Origin: Tyto alba
Lineage: Eukaryota > Chordata > Aves > Strigiformes > Tytonidae
NCBI RefSeq assembly: GCF_018691265.1
Contig: NW_024881300.1
Location: 1,445,046-1,509,045, forward strand
DNA length: 64,000 bases
Reading direction: 5' to 3'
A model generated the notes under the pieces. That model made no database searches. It saw only the letters and a program-made list of their open reading frames with translations, and had not been told where the DNA came from. Below, piece after piece: positions 9,111-21,712 of the stretch (position 1 is its first letter; each line of letters begins with the position of its first letter). The position numbers were made by a program, and so were the translations under genes.

Positions 9111-12100
9111 GGTGGAGACAGGATTTAATAGCAGTATAGAAGAGACAGAGATGGGGGGGCCCTTCCATCCTTGGGAGGGCTCAGGACTACGTTTACGGAC
9201 TTCCCCATCATATTCACATGTCCTCTGTTCTTCCAGAAGTCCAAATACCTTTCTCTTGGCTCCTGGAGGACCATCTGCTGCCCGGTGCTGTGGTGTTAAG
9301 GAGGAACAGGTTGGTTTTATTGCATGGAGGGGAAGGCGCAGAAATGGTACGGGCTTCGTTCAGGTTGGGTATTATGGGACCTGCTTCCTCTGGCATTTCC
9401 ATACTTTCTATGACAGGACCTCGTGTCTGAGGCAATGACAAGGTCCCGTGTGCAGGCAGTCAGCCTGGGGATGGGTCGGTCAACGGATGAGCCTTCGGAC
9501 CAAACAGATATCAACCCACAGGGCAAGGCATCTCGGTAGCTCGTTAGAAAACATTGGAGGAATCCTTGGGTCTTTGGCCACCCACAACTTTCTGGTCCCA
9601 CCTAGAAATCCTACCGGAGTGCTCAACAACTGGCCCTTGGATGGCAGGATGCCTCATCCCAGGTGTCAATATCCCCCCATGAGGGGTTCCAGTGAGAGAC
9701 CCCCTTCCCATGGGTGATCTCGGTTGTGGAGGGCAGGGCGTTGCAGGGGAGGGGGAGACATCATCCATAGCTGGAGGGATTTACCAGAATAACTGGTTCT
9801 CTTTGTAAGTTCTCTGCTGATTCTGCCCTACTCACCGGCTCCGCTCTTCCCAACACATGTGGTAAGTCTCCAAGAGTTGCAGGATGCAGTTTGCTCACTG
9901 GAAACCTGGCTGCAACAGCAAGGGAAAAGCCTCTCTCACCTTCTGGCTGCGACCCTCCTGCCTTCAACTTGGGGCTGCCTGGCATCAGGGTCTCATCCAG
10001 GCCGTGGGAAAGTGGAGGATGCCATACCCAGCCCCAGAGCTCAGAGTTAGAGTCCTTCGTGCCTCCAACAGCTGCTGCTGCTCAAGTTTCCCGGGCTGAG
10101 GTCGGTGGACACGTTCACTTTGGGTAGCTCCTGCGGACTGTCCAGCTTCCTCTTCACCATGGCTCTGTGCAGGAAGGGCCCACTCCTCTTTCCCAATTGG
10201 TGGCTGTGGTGAGCGTGACCAAATCTCTGTCAACGTTTCATGAGGCCACCTAGCCTGCACGGGCACCAGAGGATGATTTTTAAGAGGCTGCTCACCTCCC
10301 TCAGGTGCTCCAAACATCCAGCAGTGGAAATGCCAGTGGCTACAGGATCTGTGCAGCCCTCCAGCATGGTCTGCTCCACCCTCAGGAGACCCTATGAGGT
10401 CAACTGTCCTGGGCAGGGACCCGCAGCTGCAGCAGAGGAACCAGGAGAATCACCCCAACACGGCCCTCTGGATTGAGGGGGACATCTGTCCCCACTGGCC
10501 CCACACTCTCATACTGACGTTACTCGTGACAAGGTAAATGAGGGGAGGGAATGGCCATTTCTCACAGCAAGAGCCATGAGATGAAATCCCCCGGCAGGTC
10601 AGAGCACATCACCAAACCAAGAAGGTGGCTTGGCTGGAGGAGTTAGAGGCCCTGAGGGCACCAAGAGCCATCAGTGACCCTGCCCGGCATCCTCTGGGAC
10701 CTCTACCCACATCCCACTTCAGTCCCTGCTGGAGATGATCCAGACCCTGACCAGCAGACTGGTTTCCTGGTGTGATGGGGAAGTTCTCTTTTTGTTTCTG
10801 AAAATGGGAAGTGTGGCTTGAGGGTCTGCCGCTGAGAGTTTGCTTGTGCTTGCCATCCTCTTCCACCACCAAGAAGCTCTCCTGAATTCTTGTCAGAAAG
10901 CTGAAAATACCAAGAGAGTGAGCTGATAAGAGTACAGGATGAGGCTGTTTTCCACCTTGGGCTCACGAGTAGCTCAGTGCCATCCTCTGCAGCATATGGC
11001 AGTTCTACTGGAGAATTAGGTGTATTTGGCTACTTGGTTTTGTGACAGCAGTGGAGGAAGAAAACCTTGAGTTGTAGCACTCACATGAGCTGTAAAACCC
11101 ACATGTGGTCCCCATCGTGATGGAACAAAGAGAACAACAGTGACTTTTGCAATAACCAGAGCCTGGAGGAAGCATGACCCTCTTCCTGAGAACTGCACTG
11201 TGGTGGCCACACACTAAAGGCTTTGTTCTGAGGGCACCCAGTGAAGGAGAAGGAGGAAGTGTTTGGGGGAGAAAAGCAGTGCTGGCAATTATCTCTTTCT
11301 GGCACTCGTCCTGTGCCAGACAACCGCCCCTGACCACCAGCTTTGGAATTAAATCAGAGTCTTCCAGCTGACTGAATCCAAGGTAGAAAACAGTGAACAC
11401 AGACACAGCTCTGTCTTGCTGCAGAAAGGTGTTCTGAATTTATTTTTTCTTTGAAAAGCGGCAACATTTATGCTGAAATGAGAGGAAGTTCATAGCCAAC
11501 AAAAAGGTAGGAGAAAAATGTCCTCAGTTCCTGCAGTAATTCTTCACACAAACTTCAGTCATCATGACAAATCTGAACAATCCTTCAGAGACAATACTGA
11601 CACTGCATACAAAGGGAACAACTCATTTGAGAAATCCAAGAGCACCAAGGTCACCCTCATTCTTTTCTCCACAAGTCTCACCTGCCAGGTGACCTTCCTC
11701 CTTTGCTTTTCCACTCCTTTCCTTTCTTCAAGCCAGATAGCGTGGATGGAGTCTGAGAACATGTTCCTGGAGAAAGGAGACATTCAGTAGGAGGACTCTC
11801 TGGAACTATACAGGCAGAGGATTCTTCAGAAAACATCTTTGGGGCTACTGAACACGAATGACAGGCAAATCAGATCCAGCATCTGACGAAACAATCCAAT
11901 TCCCTTGACGCCATCATCTCAAAAAGGTCTCGCTCTCTAGGAGATCTTTGGCACCACTCAGCAGCCTTTCAAAAGTCATCTCCAGGCAACTTTTCTCCCC
12001 ACATTCGAGTGCACAGGATCTATGGGAGAGGTAGACCCCTTACCCTTGGCAGATCAAGGCAGAACTTCCTAAAATGAAGGAGCAGCTTGCAATATACACC

Positions 12101-15100
12101 AGGTACGGAGCCCTGGGGGAAAGTGGGTTGCCATGAGGTCTTCTTCCATAGAGGGTGACTTGAGCTTTGCTGTGTACAGCGAGGCACAAGAGATGCAGCC
12201 TTCCCTCCCAGGGCACCATGTTTTGTCCTTGTCTTCAACCGCCTACTGCTGAGGACTAAAGGAACACCCCCACACAGCACACATGTCCACACCCCTCCCT
12301 GTTCTCTCACAAGTCAGACATGACGTTACCTCCACTCAAGCACAGGAGGGGAATTCACTCCTCCTATCCCCCAGAGACTTGGGACGCAGGTATTTAGGGA
12401 CACTTGGGGCCCTCAAGTCTCACCAAAGGCATGACTGCCACAAGCATAGGACTTCTATGAATCCGGTACCCACTCAGGGACACCTTCCCTGTATAATCCA
12501 CATGCATGAAATTCTGGGATCCTTCCATTTTGAAATTTCACCCAGAAGAGAGAGATGAACCAGGGAAAACCTTATGGAAAATGTTGCCCCAGTTCCTCAA
12601 CCAACGGGAAGCAAATGTATTGTGGCAACGCGAAGACACTGCTAGGACCCACGTCAAAATCAGGACTTCATCTGTCTGATACCACCAGATGTCTCCTCCC
12701 TGGGGTCTGAAACAGAGACAGAGATATGTGAGAGCATTCCAGGGACATTTTTACCTTGTTTATAAAGTCTTCTGCTCAAGGAAGACACGGCCACTCAGAC
12801 ATTCTGTAACAAAGTTTTCTTTGGCTAATAGGAGCCCCTCAGATTTTCAGGTAGAAGCTGCACAGCTCAGAGTTGACAAGGAGCAATGACACTGCCATGC
12901 GTTGCCCCATGCAAGCTGCAGTCTCTCAGGTTCACAACAGGAATGCAGGGAACTGAAGCTGCCGCGCCTGCTGCCCCAGCATCCCAAACATGGTCCAAGA
13001 AGTTGATTCAAAACCAGTAAGATGGCCATGGCTGTTAGCATTCAGGGGACCTAAACCGTGGCTTTCTATAAGAGGTGATGTAGGATGGGACCTGAAATGG
13101 GCATGTCCCCTTGTCTTGGACTCTTTCCCTAGACAGTGTCTACTTTTGAACTCATCAAAGCCCCTCCATTATCATTTCTAGGACAGAAAGTGGGATGCTG
13201 GGCTGGGTAGATCCTTGATATAACTCTAGGTCACTCTTTCTGGATTCTCCTATGTCAACTGTACCACTGCGTAGGAGAGCAGGACACTACAGAGTTGGCA
13301 CTGCTGTAGATCATGGCCACCAGAAGTCAGTTTGGTCATCCTTTGATGGGTGTCCAGAAGGATGAGGTGTAGCACAGGGAAGGGATCAACTTCTACTGAG
13401 AAAAGCTTCCAGCAGCCTTCCAGTGCCATCCACAGCGAGGAGAAAATCGTCAAAAAATTTCATAGCGACTTGCCTTTTTCATATGGAAAGAATACTGATG
13501 GACTTGAAGACAAAGTCTGTGTCCTGTCTTTTAGAGGTGGCCCGAAAGAATGATGTCACAGTCCCATACACACAACATTGTACCATTATAAAAAGTAGTT
13601 GGGCACACATGAGGAGCTCCTCACACCTCAGAGGGACACATGAGGAGCTCCTCACACCTCAGAGGGACAACTGCTACATCAGCTGGAGAACAGAAAAAGA
13701 GGAACAAAATCACCTCTGCAGCAGGACAATGTAGGCTCTGAGAAGGTGTCGGTAGCTTCAGGCAGGATGTTGCTCCAGAGCAGCCTGTTGAATCCCATGC
13801 TAACAGCTCCTAAGTGTGCCTGGGGGATGAACACTGGGTGGGAAGGCAGAGCAGATGGGTGCAGAACGAGTCCCTTCATAAACTCTCGTCCCCATCTTTG
13901 GTTCTGGTGCGTCTACAAGTGACTTGTACCCACTTTGCTCTAGAAGGAGCCTGTAACAGTCAGCAGGAACTCTGGTCTTTGCCCTTACAAGGACATGGGC
14001 AACACCATAAATGTGGAGCATGAATTTTATCTCAGTTTCATTAGAAAAAGCAGCTCCAGTAAATTACAGTTTGAAAGCGGTTGTCCTAACATTGCATGAT
14101 GATGAATGGTATGGAGCCAAGTGTGAAAGCAATTAAAGAGATCCTCTAGCTGAAGGTGTATCATCAAAAAAGGACACCCAGTGAATCATTCCGAGAAACT
14201 GCTCCTTGGTGGCCTGTTTGGCTTGAACAAGCTGGGGTTGTTCTCAGGACATCTTTAGGCATTCAGTCACACCTTAACAGCAGTTAAGCATATGCCTCAA
14301 GGGCAGTGCAAGGGCAAGAAAAGGCTTTAATCCACCTTCTTTCCAGGAACATCTTCAGTGCAGCTGAGATTGCATTCATCTGTAACCACCTTGGACATAT
14401 GAAACATGGATCTCTGAACAGCTGAAACCTCACTGTTCACAGTGCACATGTAGTTTTTAAAAACATAGAATGTCCTGATTCCTAACAGTCAGACACCCTG
14501 AGAACAGTGGAGGTAAAAAGAAGGAACAGCTGTAAGTATCCAATGACTTGTCAGAGCATGGGGATGCTGCCTTCTGCCTTGCCCACCCTGAATGTGCGAA
14601 GGCCAAGATGAGACACTGAGGAAGCTTTGGAGAGAAAGTACATACTCCAGGTCTTTTTTTGCTCTTTCTCCTCTGCTCTGTTCAAGAAAGCTATTGGGAA
14701 AAGTGACTGCAGAGCTGACATCCCTCCCCTAGATACAGGGACAAACCCGTAAAGAGGTACCAGGGTATGGTCTTCCCATTCTGGAACTGGAGATGAGAGA
14801 GGACCCAGAAAATGCTTATCACTTTCTTCTACTCCATCTGGATTTTCATTGATATCACTGATGCCAGAAAAACTGGTCTATGCCATGTCTGTTGACAGCA
14901 GTGTCCTGTTTCTTCTTTCAGAGCAGGGAAGTGATGGCACTCGATGGCACAGCATTGCCTGGACAGGACAAGCTCTCAGGGTTTCATGAGGGGAGGAAGA
15001 GGATGCACGACCCACCTCATCCTGTGCCAAGTGCTGTCTAATGCACTATCCCAAGTCATAAGGATCTCTGGAAAGCAAGTGGAAGATGTGTCACGCTTCA

Positions 15101-15200
15101 AGTCAGCAAGCTCACAACCCTTCAGCCCATCTTACCCAAGGAGACGATGAGTGAGATTAAACGTATTGTCACCCCAATTAAAAACATCTAAGGTGCTCCA
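9111..15200. other. About 6 kb AT-richer block of unknown origin
   Basis: Base composition drops relative to the flanks, and the long spurious frames of the GC-rich regions disappear: the longest frame is about 130 codons and none resembles a known protein. There is no LTR pair, no CR1 3' end and no splice-framed exon series that I can recognise. It could be very old interspersed-repeat DNA, a non-coding transcript locus or unconstrained intergenic DNA. Confidence 0.4.
13605..13666 (+). repeat. 31-bp perfect tandem duplication
   Basis: Two identical adjacent 31-bp units begin ACACATGAGGAGCTCCTCAC and end CTCAGAGGG. Each contains the 12-bp palindrome GAGGAGCTCCTC centred on a SacI-type GAGCTC. 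Perfect identity indicates a recent event. Confidence 0.95.
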
Positions 15201-16221
15201 CGTGACAGGAGGTTGATGTTCACACCAGCAAGAGGATGGTGTGGTGTCCACAGAGGGCTCGGAGGCTCAGGGGACCTCCACGTATCTCCCCTGCAGGGAC
15301 CACTGTCTGCCCTCTAATTGAGCCTGAATGGCCACCGTGGCTGGGGTCTCCGGGCAGACAGTGCTCTTTGTAAGGCAAGCAGCTACCCTCAGGGACAGAG
15401 GCTTCAACCTGGGGAGCGGGCAGCAAAGCAGGGACAGAGGAAGATCCTTGGGAAGAGGCACCAGGAGTCCTGGCTGCCAAACTGATCCCTGAGCCGGGAA
15501 GGGATGATCAGACAGGGCTCTTGTTGCACCCATCAGCCCTGTCCAGTCCTTTTGCAAAAGCCCCAGTGTTTCCACAGCTACTTTCATAACTAATATTGTC
15601 TATAACACTCAGAAAATAACTTCTGCAAGCCTCACCACCAAGGGTGAGATTCTTGACCATCTGGCCACGGGTTTTCCATCTTTGTCCCCCCCTCCCTGTG
15701 TGTTTACTCCTGTAGCAGCAGGGTGAGAAGGAAACATCTCCACAACCTCCACCTCCTTTTTTGGCGTCACCAAAGGGCCTCCAGCTCCATCCTGACATGG
15801 AATGTCCCGCTGTGACACCAGATCATGCCACCGAGGGGCTTCAAGATGTCCCTGACCCCTTCTTAACCCCACCAAAACCTGCCAGGTTTTGCCCTACAAG
15901 AGGGAGGAAGGGTGTGGGGGGTGTTGTGGAGTGCTATCCCCATCTCCCTGCCCACTCCTCAAGGAGAATGGGGGGTGGGGGGGGGAGCATTGAGAGCCGT
16001 GGGGGTTTTCCAGACAGGGGCCCACCTTATGCACTCCAGATGCACTGGTCAGCTCCTTGGTCCCAACTGGAGAGGCTGTGCCAGTGTTGCTGGGGGTGGG
16101 GCTGTGCACACAGCAGTGTTCCCGTTCCTGGGATACAAACAAGGCTCGGAGATGGATGCACACAGCAGCATCCTCAGTCCTGGGATACTGGTGGGGCTCA
16201 GGGACCCCTTTGCGGGGTTTA
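15201..16221. other. Intergenic, no gene seen
   Basis: Intermediate composition. It may contain more decayed LINE sequence upstream of the CR1 endonuclease fragment that follows, but I cannot anchor it. Confidence 0.35.
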
Positions 16222-16645
16222 CCCTTTATGTGAGAGAGCAGCAGGAGTGCATGGGGCTCTGCCTGGGCACGGGCGATGAGCCAACTGGGACCTTACGGAT
16301 CAGGATTAAGGGGAAGACTGAGATGGGTGTCATTGTAGTCGATGTCTGCTGTAGGCTGCCTGATCAGGAGGAACGATTGCTTGAGGCCCTCCACAGCCAG
16401 CTAGAAGTAGCCTCATGTTTGCAGGTCCTGGTCCTCGTGGGGGTATTTTAACCACCCTGATACCTGCTGGAGGAACAACGCAGCAGGGCATAAGCAACGC
16501 AGGAGGTCCCCAGAGGGTGATAAATTCCTGACATATGTGATAGAGGAGCCAGTGAGGAGCAGTGCTCTGCTGGCCCTGGTACTTACAAAGAAGGGTTCAC
16601 TGGGAGGGGTGGCTGATACAGCAGAAGGTTGTGCCGCCATTCAGA
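16222..16645 (+). mobile_element. CR1 LINE ORF2 endonuclease fragment
   Basis: The translation contains pieces of the CR1 apurinic/apyrimidinic endonuclease domain: a GTLRIRIKGKTEMGV-like strand, VCCRLPDQEERLLEA, a QLEVASCLQVLVL strand and a frame-broken continuation matching the F-NHPDI-W region. The conserved GDF catalytic motif reads GVF followed by a stop, and there are several stops and frameshifts, so it is dead. DNA-level anchors include TGTGAGAGAGCAGCAGGAG and CCTGATCAGGAGGAACGATT. Confidence 0.85.
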
Positions 16646-16874
16646 GGGAGAGCTGCGAGATGAGCCCCTCTCTGCTCTGGGAAAAAACCTTACCAGGATG
16701 ATGGCCAGGACCCCAGACAGAGGAGATCAGACATTTAGACCATCTTAGTGCAATTATATTGAGAAATAACTCCGAGAAGTTGTCTCAAAGCACTAGTGAA
16801 GACTCTCAGAGTGATAGTTAAAACGAGACCCAGAGGAAGGCTCAAACAGTGTGACTTACTGTTGACAGACAAAA

Positions 16875-16880
16875 TTTATT
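16875..16880 (-). terminator. Poly(A) signal of SDR gene A
   Basis: AATAAA on the minus strand, about 65 nt past the TGA at 16945, giving a very short 3' UTR with cleavage expected near 16855-16865. Confidence 0.8.
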
Positions 16881-16944
16881 AATACACAGGCACAATTTGG
16901 TGCAGCAGCAAAGGGGTCTACTGTCAGGATCCTGGGCTGACATC

Positions 16945-19201
16945 TCACCAGGGCACAACCTTCCCCTCCCAGTCCAGGAAGGTCCCAGTCTCCTTCTCAG
17001 AGAGGGAGGAGAGCACCTTCAGCATCCCTCCCACACTCTCATCCACCGTCACAGGGGGCTGCGGGGGAAGAAGGAAAAACACAGCCATGTGTCAAAGGCC
17101 TGGCTAAGGGCTGTCCTGGAGCAAATCATTGCTCAGGGCTTGGGGCTCTCTGGAATGAGTGAAGAGAGGCCAGCACAGGGCAAGAAGAGTTTCCCATCTC
17201 TCATCTCCTTTCTTCACATGCTGCCAGCTCAGGGTATCTGCCAAAGAGCTTCCCCAGCACCCAGCACATCTGGGACTGTTCAATCCACAGCAAGCTCTGC
17301 ATTCCCAAATAAAATTTTCTTCCAGACCTTGGCTAAAAGCTCTCTTACCTTTTGTGATCCTGAGCCCCCCATGTTGGTTTGCACCCAGCCGGGGTGGAGA
17401 GCAGCGCAGAGGATGCCGTGCTCCCGGTACCGCAGGGACTGGCACTTGGTCAGCATGTTCAGAGCAGCCTGCGGGGAGACAGGGCAGGGATGGTGGTGGG
17501 AGGGGAAGGGTGGCTGCAAGGGGACGTGTCCAGACCCCGCTGCGGGCTGGGGCAGGGCAGGGCAGGCGTAGGCAGCTCCCTGGGGCACAAGGTGCTGCTG
17601 CTCTATCCTCGTGCGGATGCCCAGCCCAGATGAGGGCCCGTCCTGGCACGGGAGAGGGATGCGGTGACTGACGGGAGCTCAGTCACAGCACAGAGAGGTG
17701 AAGGGACTGAGGGGGAGGTTGGAAGGTGCGTGAGATCTTCTGGAGAGGAGCGTGTCTGTGCTCACGTGCAGCATGGTGTGGCAGTACCTTGCTGCAGCGG
17801 TACGAGACAACTTGTCCGTGATTCCATAAATAGATTTCCTCAATGGAGCCCGCAGAGCTGGACATGTTGATGATGGCTGCCTTGCTGCAGCTCATTGCTG
17901 AGCCTGGGCTCCCCTGGGCTGCCTTCTTCAGCAAGGGCAGGAACGCCTGCAAGGAGGAAGAGGAGACGGGGGCACACACGGAGATGGCACGGGGGGAGAG
18001 GACCAGCTCCTTCCACAACGGGCAGCATCGGCACCAGCACCGGAGCATCCTCCCTCCTCTTCCCACCGCCCCAGCCCGCCGGGCTCCAGCTCCCGAGCTC
18101 CAGCCTGCAGCTCCACGAGCTTCTCGCTGAGCAAGAGCCCGTCGGGCGCCAGAGCGGAGGCAGGACCCCCTCACACCAGCCCTTCGTGCCCCCCCGGCGC
18201 AGCCCAGCTCGGGTGCGGGTCTCACCTGGCCCAGCAGCAGGGGCCCAACCGTGTTGGTGGTGTAAACGTGGATCATGTTCTCCGGCGTCTCGGTATCAAG
18301 GGAGCTCACCTTGGCGATGCCAGCGTTGTTGATGAGGAGGTTCAGCCCTGAGCCCCCCAGGTGCTCCCCGACTCTGGCTGCAGCCGCCTGGATGCTGGCG
18401 GGGTCGGTGACTTCTGCAGAGATGACACAGGGCAGGTCAGGGTCCCCGTGGTGGCTTGGTGGCCCCTGTGGCCCCCCCAGGGACGTGGCCTCGGGGATGG
18501 CCATGGGCAGGAGGGGTGGCAGTGCCCGGTGTCCCCGCAGGCACCCCGTGCGTCGGCGCGGCTCCCTCCTGGCACGGGACCCCCGGGGTGTGCACAGCAC
18601 CCGGGCACCCACCAGAGGAACCGGGGTGAGGGATCCCGACCTCGGGGCACCTACCGAGCGGGATGATGACCAGGTTGGGGTACTTGGAGGCCAAATTCTG
18701 TAACTCCTGCAAAAGAGGGGACCACACGGGCACGGCGGGGCAGGAGGGGCTGGGCAGCGGCTCAGCTTTTCCCAGGCAAAGCCCGTGTCGCTCCATCTCC
18801 GTCCTTGCACGGCCTCACGCCCAGCACCCCGCTCCCGTGGGATGGGGCTCCGTGCCGCCGGCACACCCCCCGTGCCACTGTCCCCCCCCACAGCCCGTGC
18901 ACAGCCGGTCCCACAGCCGTCCCAGCCCGGCTGCCCCGTGCCGGGGGTGCCCGGCTGCAGCTCGAGCCCTTTGCTAAACCCCATCCCTGCTCCACCCTGC
19001 TGCCCCCTCCCTCTGTCCCCCAGCACAGCCCACTGCGTCCCAGCCCAGCCTCACCTGCGCTCGCTGTCCCTTGGGGTCCCGACAAGTAGCAAACACCCAC
19101 TTGGGTGGCTTTGGCATCCCCAGGAGATGCCGGACAAGCCCCAGGCCGATTCCCCGGTTGGCCCCGGTCACCAGAACAGAACAGATGTGAAGCTCTGCCA
19201 T
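16945..19201 (-). CDS. SDR gene A: C-factor-like short-chain dehydrogenase
   Basis: Complete minus-strand gene of 259 codons in six exons: 19201-19055, 18706-18655, 18413-18226, 17946-17788, 17468-17349 and 17058-16945 (TGA). All introns are GT-AG, with phases 0, 1, 0, 0, 0. It is a classical SDR with a cofactor P-loop TGANRGIG (residues 12-19), CRDP after beta-2 (the Arg favours NADP(H)), NNAG at 95-98, tetrad Asn120, Ser159 in NMSSSAG and the catalytic Y178-R-C-S-K182. The C-terminus ends in VVPW. The architecture is that of vertebrate 'C-factor-like' proteins, related to insect sniffer carbonyl reductases and named after Myxococcus CsgA. Cytosolic NADPH-dependent carbonyl reduction is the likely activity; the substrate is unknown. 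It is intact and paralogous to the gene at 28863-33922, which faces the other way. Confidence 0.95.
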
Positions 19202-19257
19202 ATCACTTCTCCTCCCTCTGCTCCAGTTTGCGTTGATTTCTCAGCTCCCTAATGCTT

Positions 19258-19269
19258 CCTTATAATATG
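19258..19269 (-). promoter_or_regulatory. TATA-like element of SDR gene A
   Basis: The minus strand reads CATATTATAAGG, about 57-68 bp upstream of the ATG at 19201. It is a reasonable TATA element for a leader of about 30 nt. There is no GC-box array or CpG-dense island here, unlike the paralogue at 28.8 kb. Confidence 0.5.
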
Positions 19270-20634
19270 TTCCAGGGCCACCCCACCCACTCAGGGCTTG
19301 CACAAACATTTCGCTCCTGGTACAGCCTCTCCAGCTCCTTGACCTCTAGGACATAGATCCTGGCTGGCAGCCAGCCCTCCTTACCAAAGGACAAAAATCA
19401 CTGGGCTTTTTCAGGCAAACTTAGCTGACCTATAGAAACCTGGCCCCATAATCCAGGAGCTACCAGCCAGTCTGGGCATGGCAGGCTGTTGGGGGTGAGG
19501 AGGGAGGGAGGGAGCAGCATGTGTGAGGGATGCAGGATGTCCCATGGCTCAGATGGGCTTGAGAGCTTCACAAGCATCCTGTGGGCTAGATGGGCTTTCC
19601 ACAACATACCAGGTTGTGCCTCAGATGTCCACAAGCAGACGTTCTCTGCCTTGCTCTTGCCTCTTCCAAGCCAATGCCCGTTTGCCGACCATCCAGTGAA
19701 AGACCCGTGGAGTGGGACAAATCCAGGGTGGTGTACTGGCAGAAGGATATGGACCTGCAGGGCATGCACATCACCACGCTGCTGGTCATGCACTCCATCC
19801 CTTGGGGTGCAGTCCTAAGCTGAGCGGTCCCTCTGCCCAGAGTCACGGAGGACGCAGGTGCCTGGGACATTCTGCAAAGAGAAATGTCTTGTTCAAAGCC
19901 CCATTTTCTACATCACCCATAGGCACGGAGCACTGACAGTTCTGTGCCATCACCAGTGAAGCTCAGTTCCGCCCAGTACCTCAAGCGAGGCTTTACAGAC
20001 TTGCAGGGGTGGAACCGGTGTACGCGCACGTCGCGTGTTCCCACTCCGCTGCAAAGTGAAGACGTATCCCCAGAAACCTCTTTCCAGCCCCTTGCTTTCA
20101 AGCGCCGAGTCCCAGACCCGTTGCACGGGCTGCCGGGCGGCGATGGAGACGCGGGCACTGCTGATGTGTCACCTTCTCCCCAGGGATGTCTTGGCAGTAG
20201 TGTTAACCAGGGCTACCTCCTCCCAGCCTCAGGGCCACATGAGCCCTCATCTCCAGCAGCTGCTGCCTTCCTCCTCCCTGCTCCTGTCTGTTTTCTGGGG
20301 TTCAGCTGGCAGACGCTGAGGCAGGGATGTCTTCCCCACAGACCCGGCACGATCCTGCCCGGGGCACCCTCCCCAAGCCCAGTCAGAGGGGATGCAGCTT
20401 GGGGCCGTGGTAAGGATGCCCGTTTGATGGTCCACCTTTGCCATCCTCTCATTCCTACATTTGCTTCTGACTTGGTCCTGCTCTGAGACTGCAGCTCACA
20501 TTGCCCCTGCCACCCACCTTCCTCCCAAACAAAACCAAAGTACAGAAGTTCCGAAGTTTGGTCCTGGGGAGCCCTCTGCACGGTTGCACGGTCACCACAG
20601 TGCCACCAAAACAGGCAGCCCTGCCCTGCCTCAC
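19270..20634. other. Intergenic upstream of SDR gene A
   Basis: No gene recognised. A 77-codon plus-strand frame at 19590-19823 has mixed residue composition but no exon framework, no homology I recognise and no nearby promoter or poly(A) signal. Confidence 0.4.
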
Positions 20635-21707
20635 TGTCCTGGGTTGAGTGAGTGGTGGAGTTTTTTGGTGGCAGGGGAGGGGGCTATCGGGGCGGCCCCC
20701 TGTGAGAAGCTTCTTGAAGCTCCCCCAGCTCCATGTCAGCTCCACTTCTGTTTGGGAAATTGAGCCAATCGGCTGTGCCTCTGCGATAACGTATTTAAGA
20801 AGGGACGTGGTGACGGGCAGTGGGACTGGTGAGGAGGAGTCGCTGCAGTTGCATGAACACCAAGGTCAGTGGAGGAATGGAGGAAGAAAGGAGGGGGGAG
20901 GTGTGCCGGAGCAGAGACCCCCCTGTACCCTGTGGGGAGACGGCAGGGCGGCCCCCCCCCGCCACCCATGAAGATCTACGGTGGAGCAGACATCGATTTA
21001 CAGCCTGTTGTTCCTGCTCGGATGATCAAGGTGCTGTGCCCAAAGAAGGCCGGGGTCTCATAGGAAAAGGCAGCCCCGCTGCTGTAATTCAGCGCTGGGA
21101 GGATTGCAGCATGCGGGGGAGTCCCACGCCGGAGCAGCTCGGGAAGGGCTGCAGCCGTGGGAGAGAATCCAGTCGGAGAAAGTTGGTGACCCACAACAGA
21201 GCAGTGTGGGGAATGCTGCGGCCCATGGGAGGAACTCAAGTCGGAGAAAGTTTGTGGAGGACTGTCTCCTGTGAGAGGGGGACCACGATGGAGCAGGGGG
21301 GAACAAGTTTTGGACACTCCCCTCACCGAAAGATGAAGGAAGTGGCAGCACTGACTGCACCCCCCATTCCCTGCCCCTGCGCCCCTGGGGGAGGAGGTAG
21401 AGATATCGGGAGCAGAGCTGAGCCCGGGAAGAAGGGAGGGGTGGGGGGAAGGTGTTCTCAAGATGTGGCAATGCTTCTCACTGTCCTACTCTGTTATGTG
21501 TTGTTAGTGTCTGTAATAAATGTATGTTCTTTTTTTCTTCCCCTAACGAGTCTGCCTTTTGCTCGTGATCATAAAGGGGGATTTTTCCCCATCCCAGTCC
21601 TATCTCTAACCCCAAGCCTGGCTCTCTGTCCCTTCTCATTGCTGGAGGGGAAGGGAGAGAGAGCTGCTCCATTGTGGTTGGCTGCCAACCAGGCCTAAAC
21701 CACAACA
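20635..21707 (+). mobile_element. Solo LTR of an avian endogenous retrovirus
   Basis: A 1.07-kb element running from TGTCCTGGGTTGAG to CCTAAACCACAACA. It is flanked by CTCAC (20630-20634) and CTGAC (21708-21712), an imperfect 5-bp target duplication. Its layout fits an LTR. U3 contains GAGCCAATC (CCAAT-type) and a TATTTAAG box at about 20793, the middle is full of imperfect tandem repeats, and AATAAA at 21515-21520 is followed by a GT-rich stretch. No gag, pol or env lies next to it, so it is a recombinational remnant. The long U3/R-type LTR is familiar from neoavian genomes; the exact family name is not assigned. Confidence 0.85.
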
Positions 21708-21712
21708 CTGAC

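Noticed and set aside
17683..19026. 447-codon minus-strand frame
   Set aside because: It reads through introns of SDR gene A; only the parts corresponding to exons 2-4 match the SDR family, and clear GT-AG borders separate them.
19590..19823. 77-codon frame containing a VEWDKSRVVYWQKDMDL-like segment
   Set aside because: The residues look protein-like, but there is no family match, exon border, promoter or poly(A) signal, so it is not annotated as a gene.
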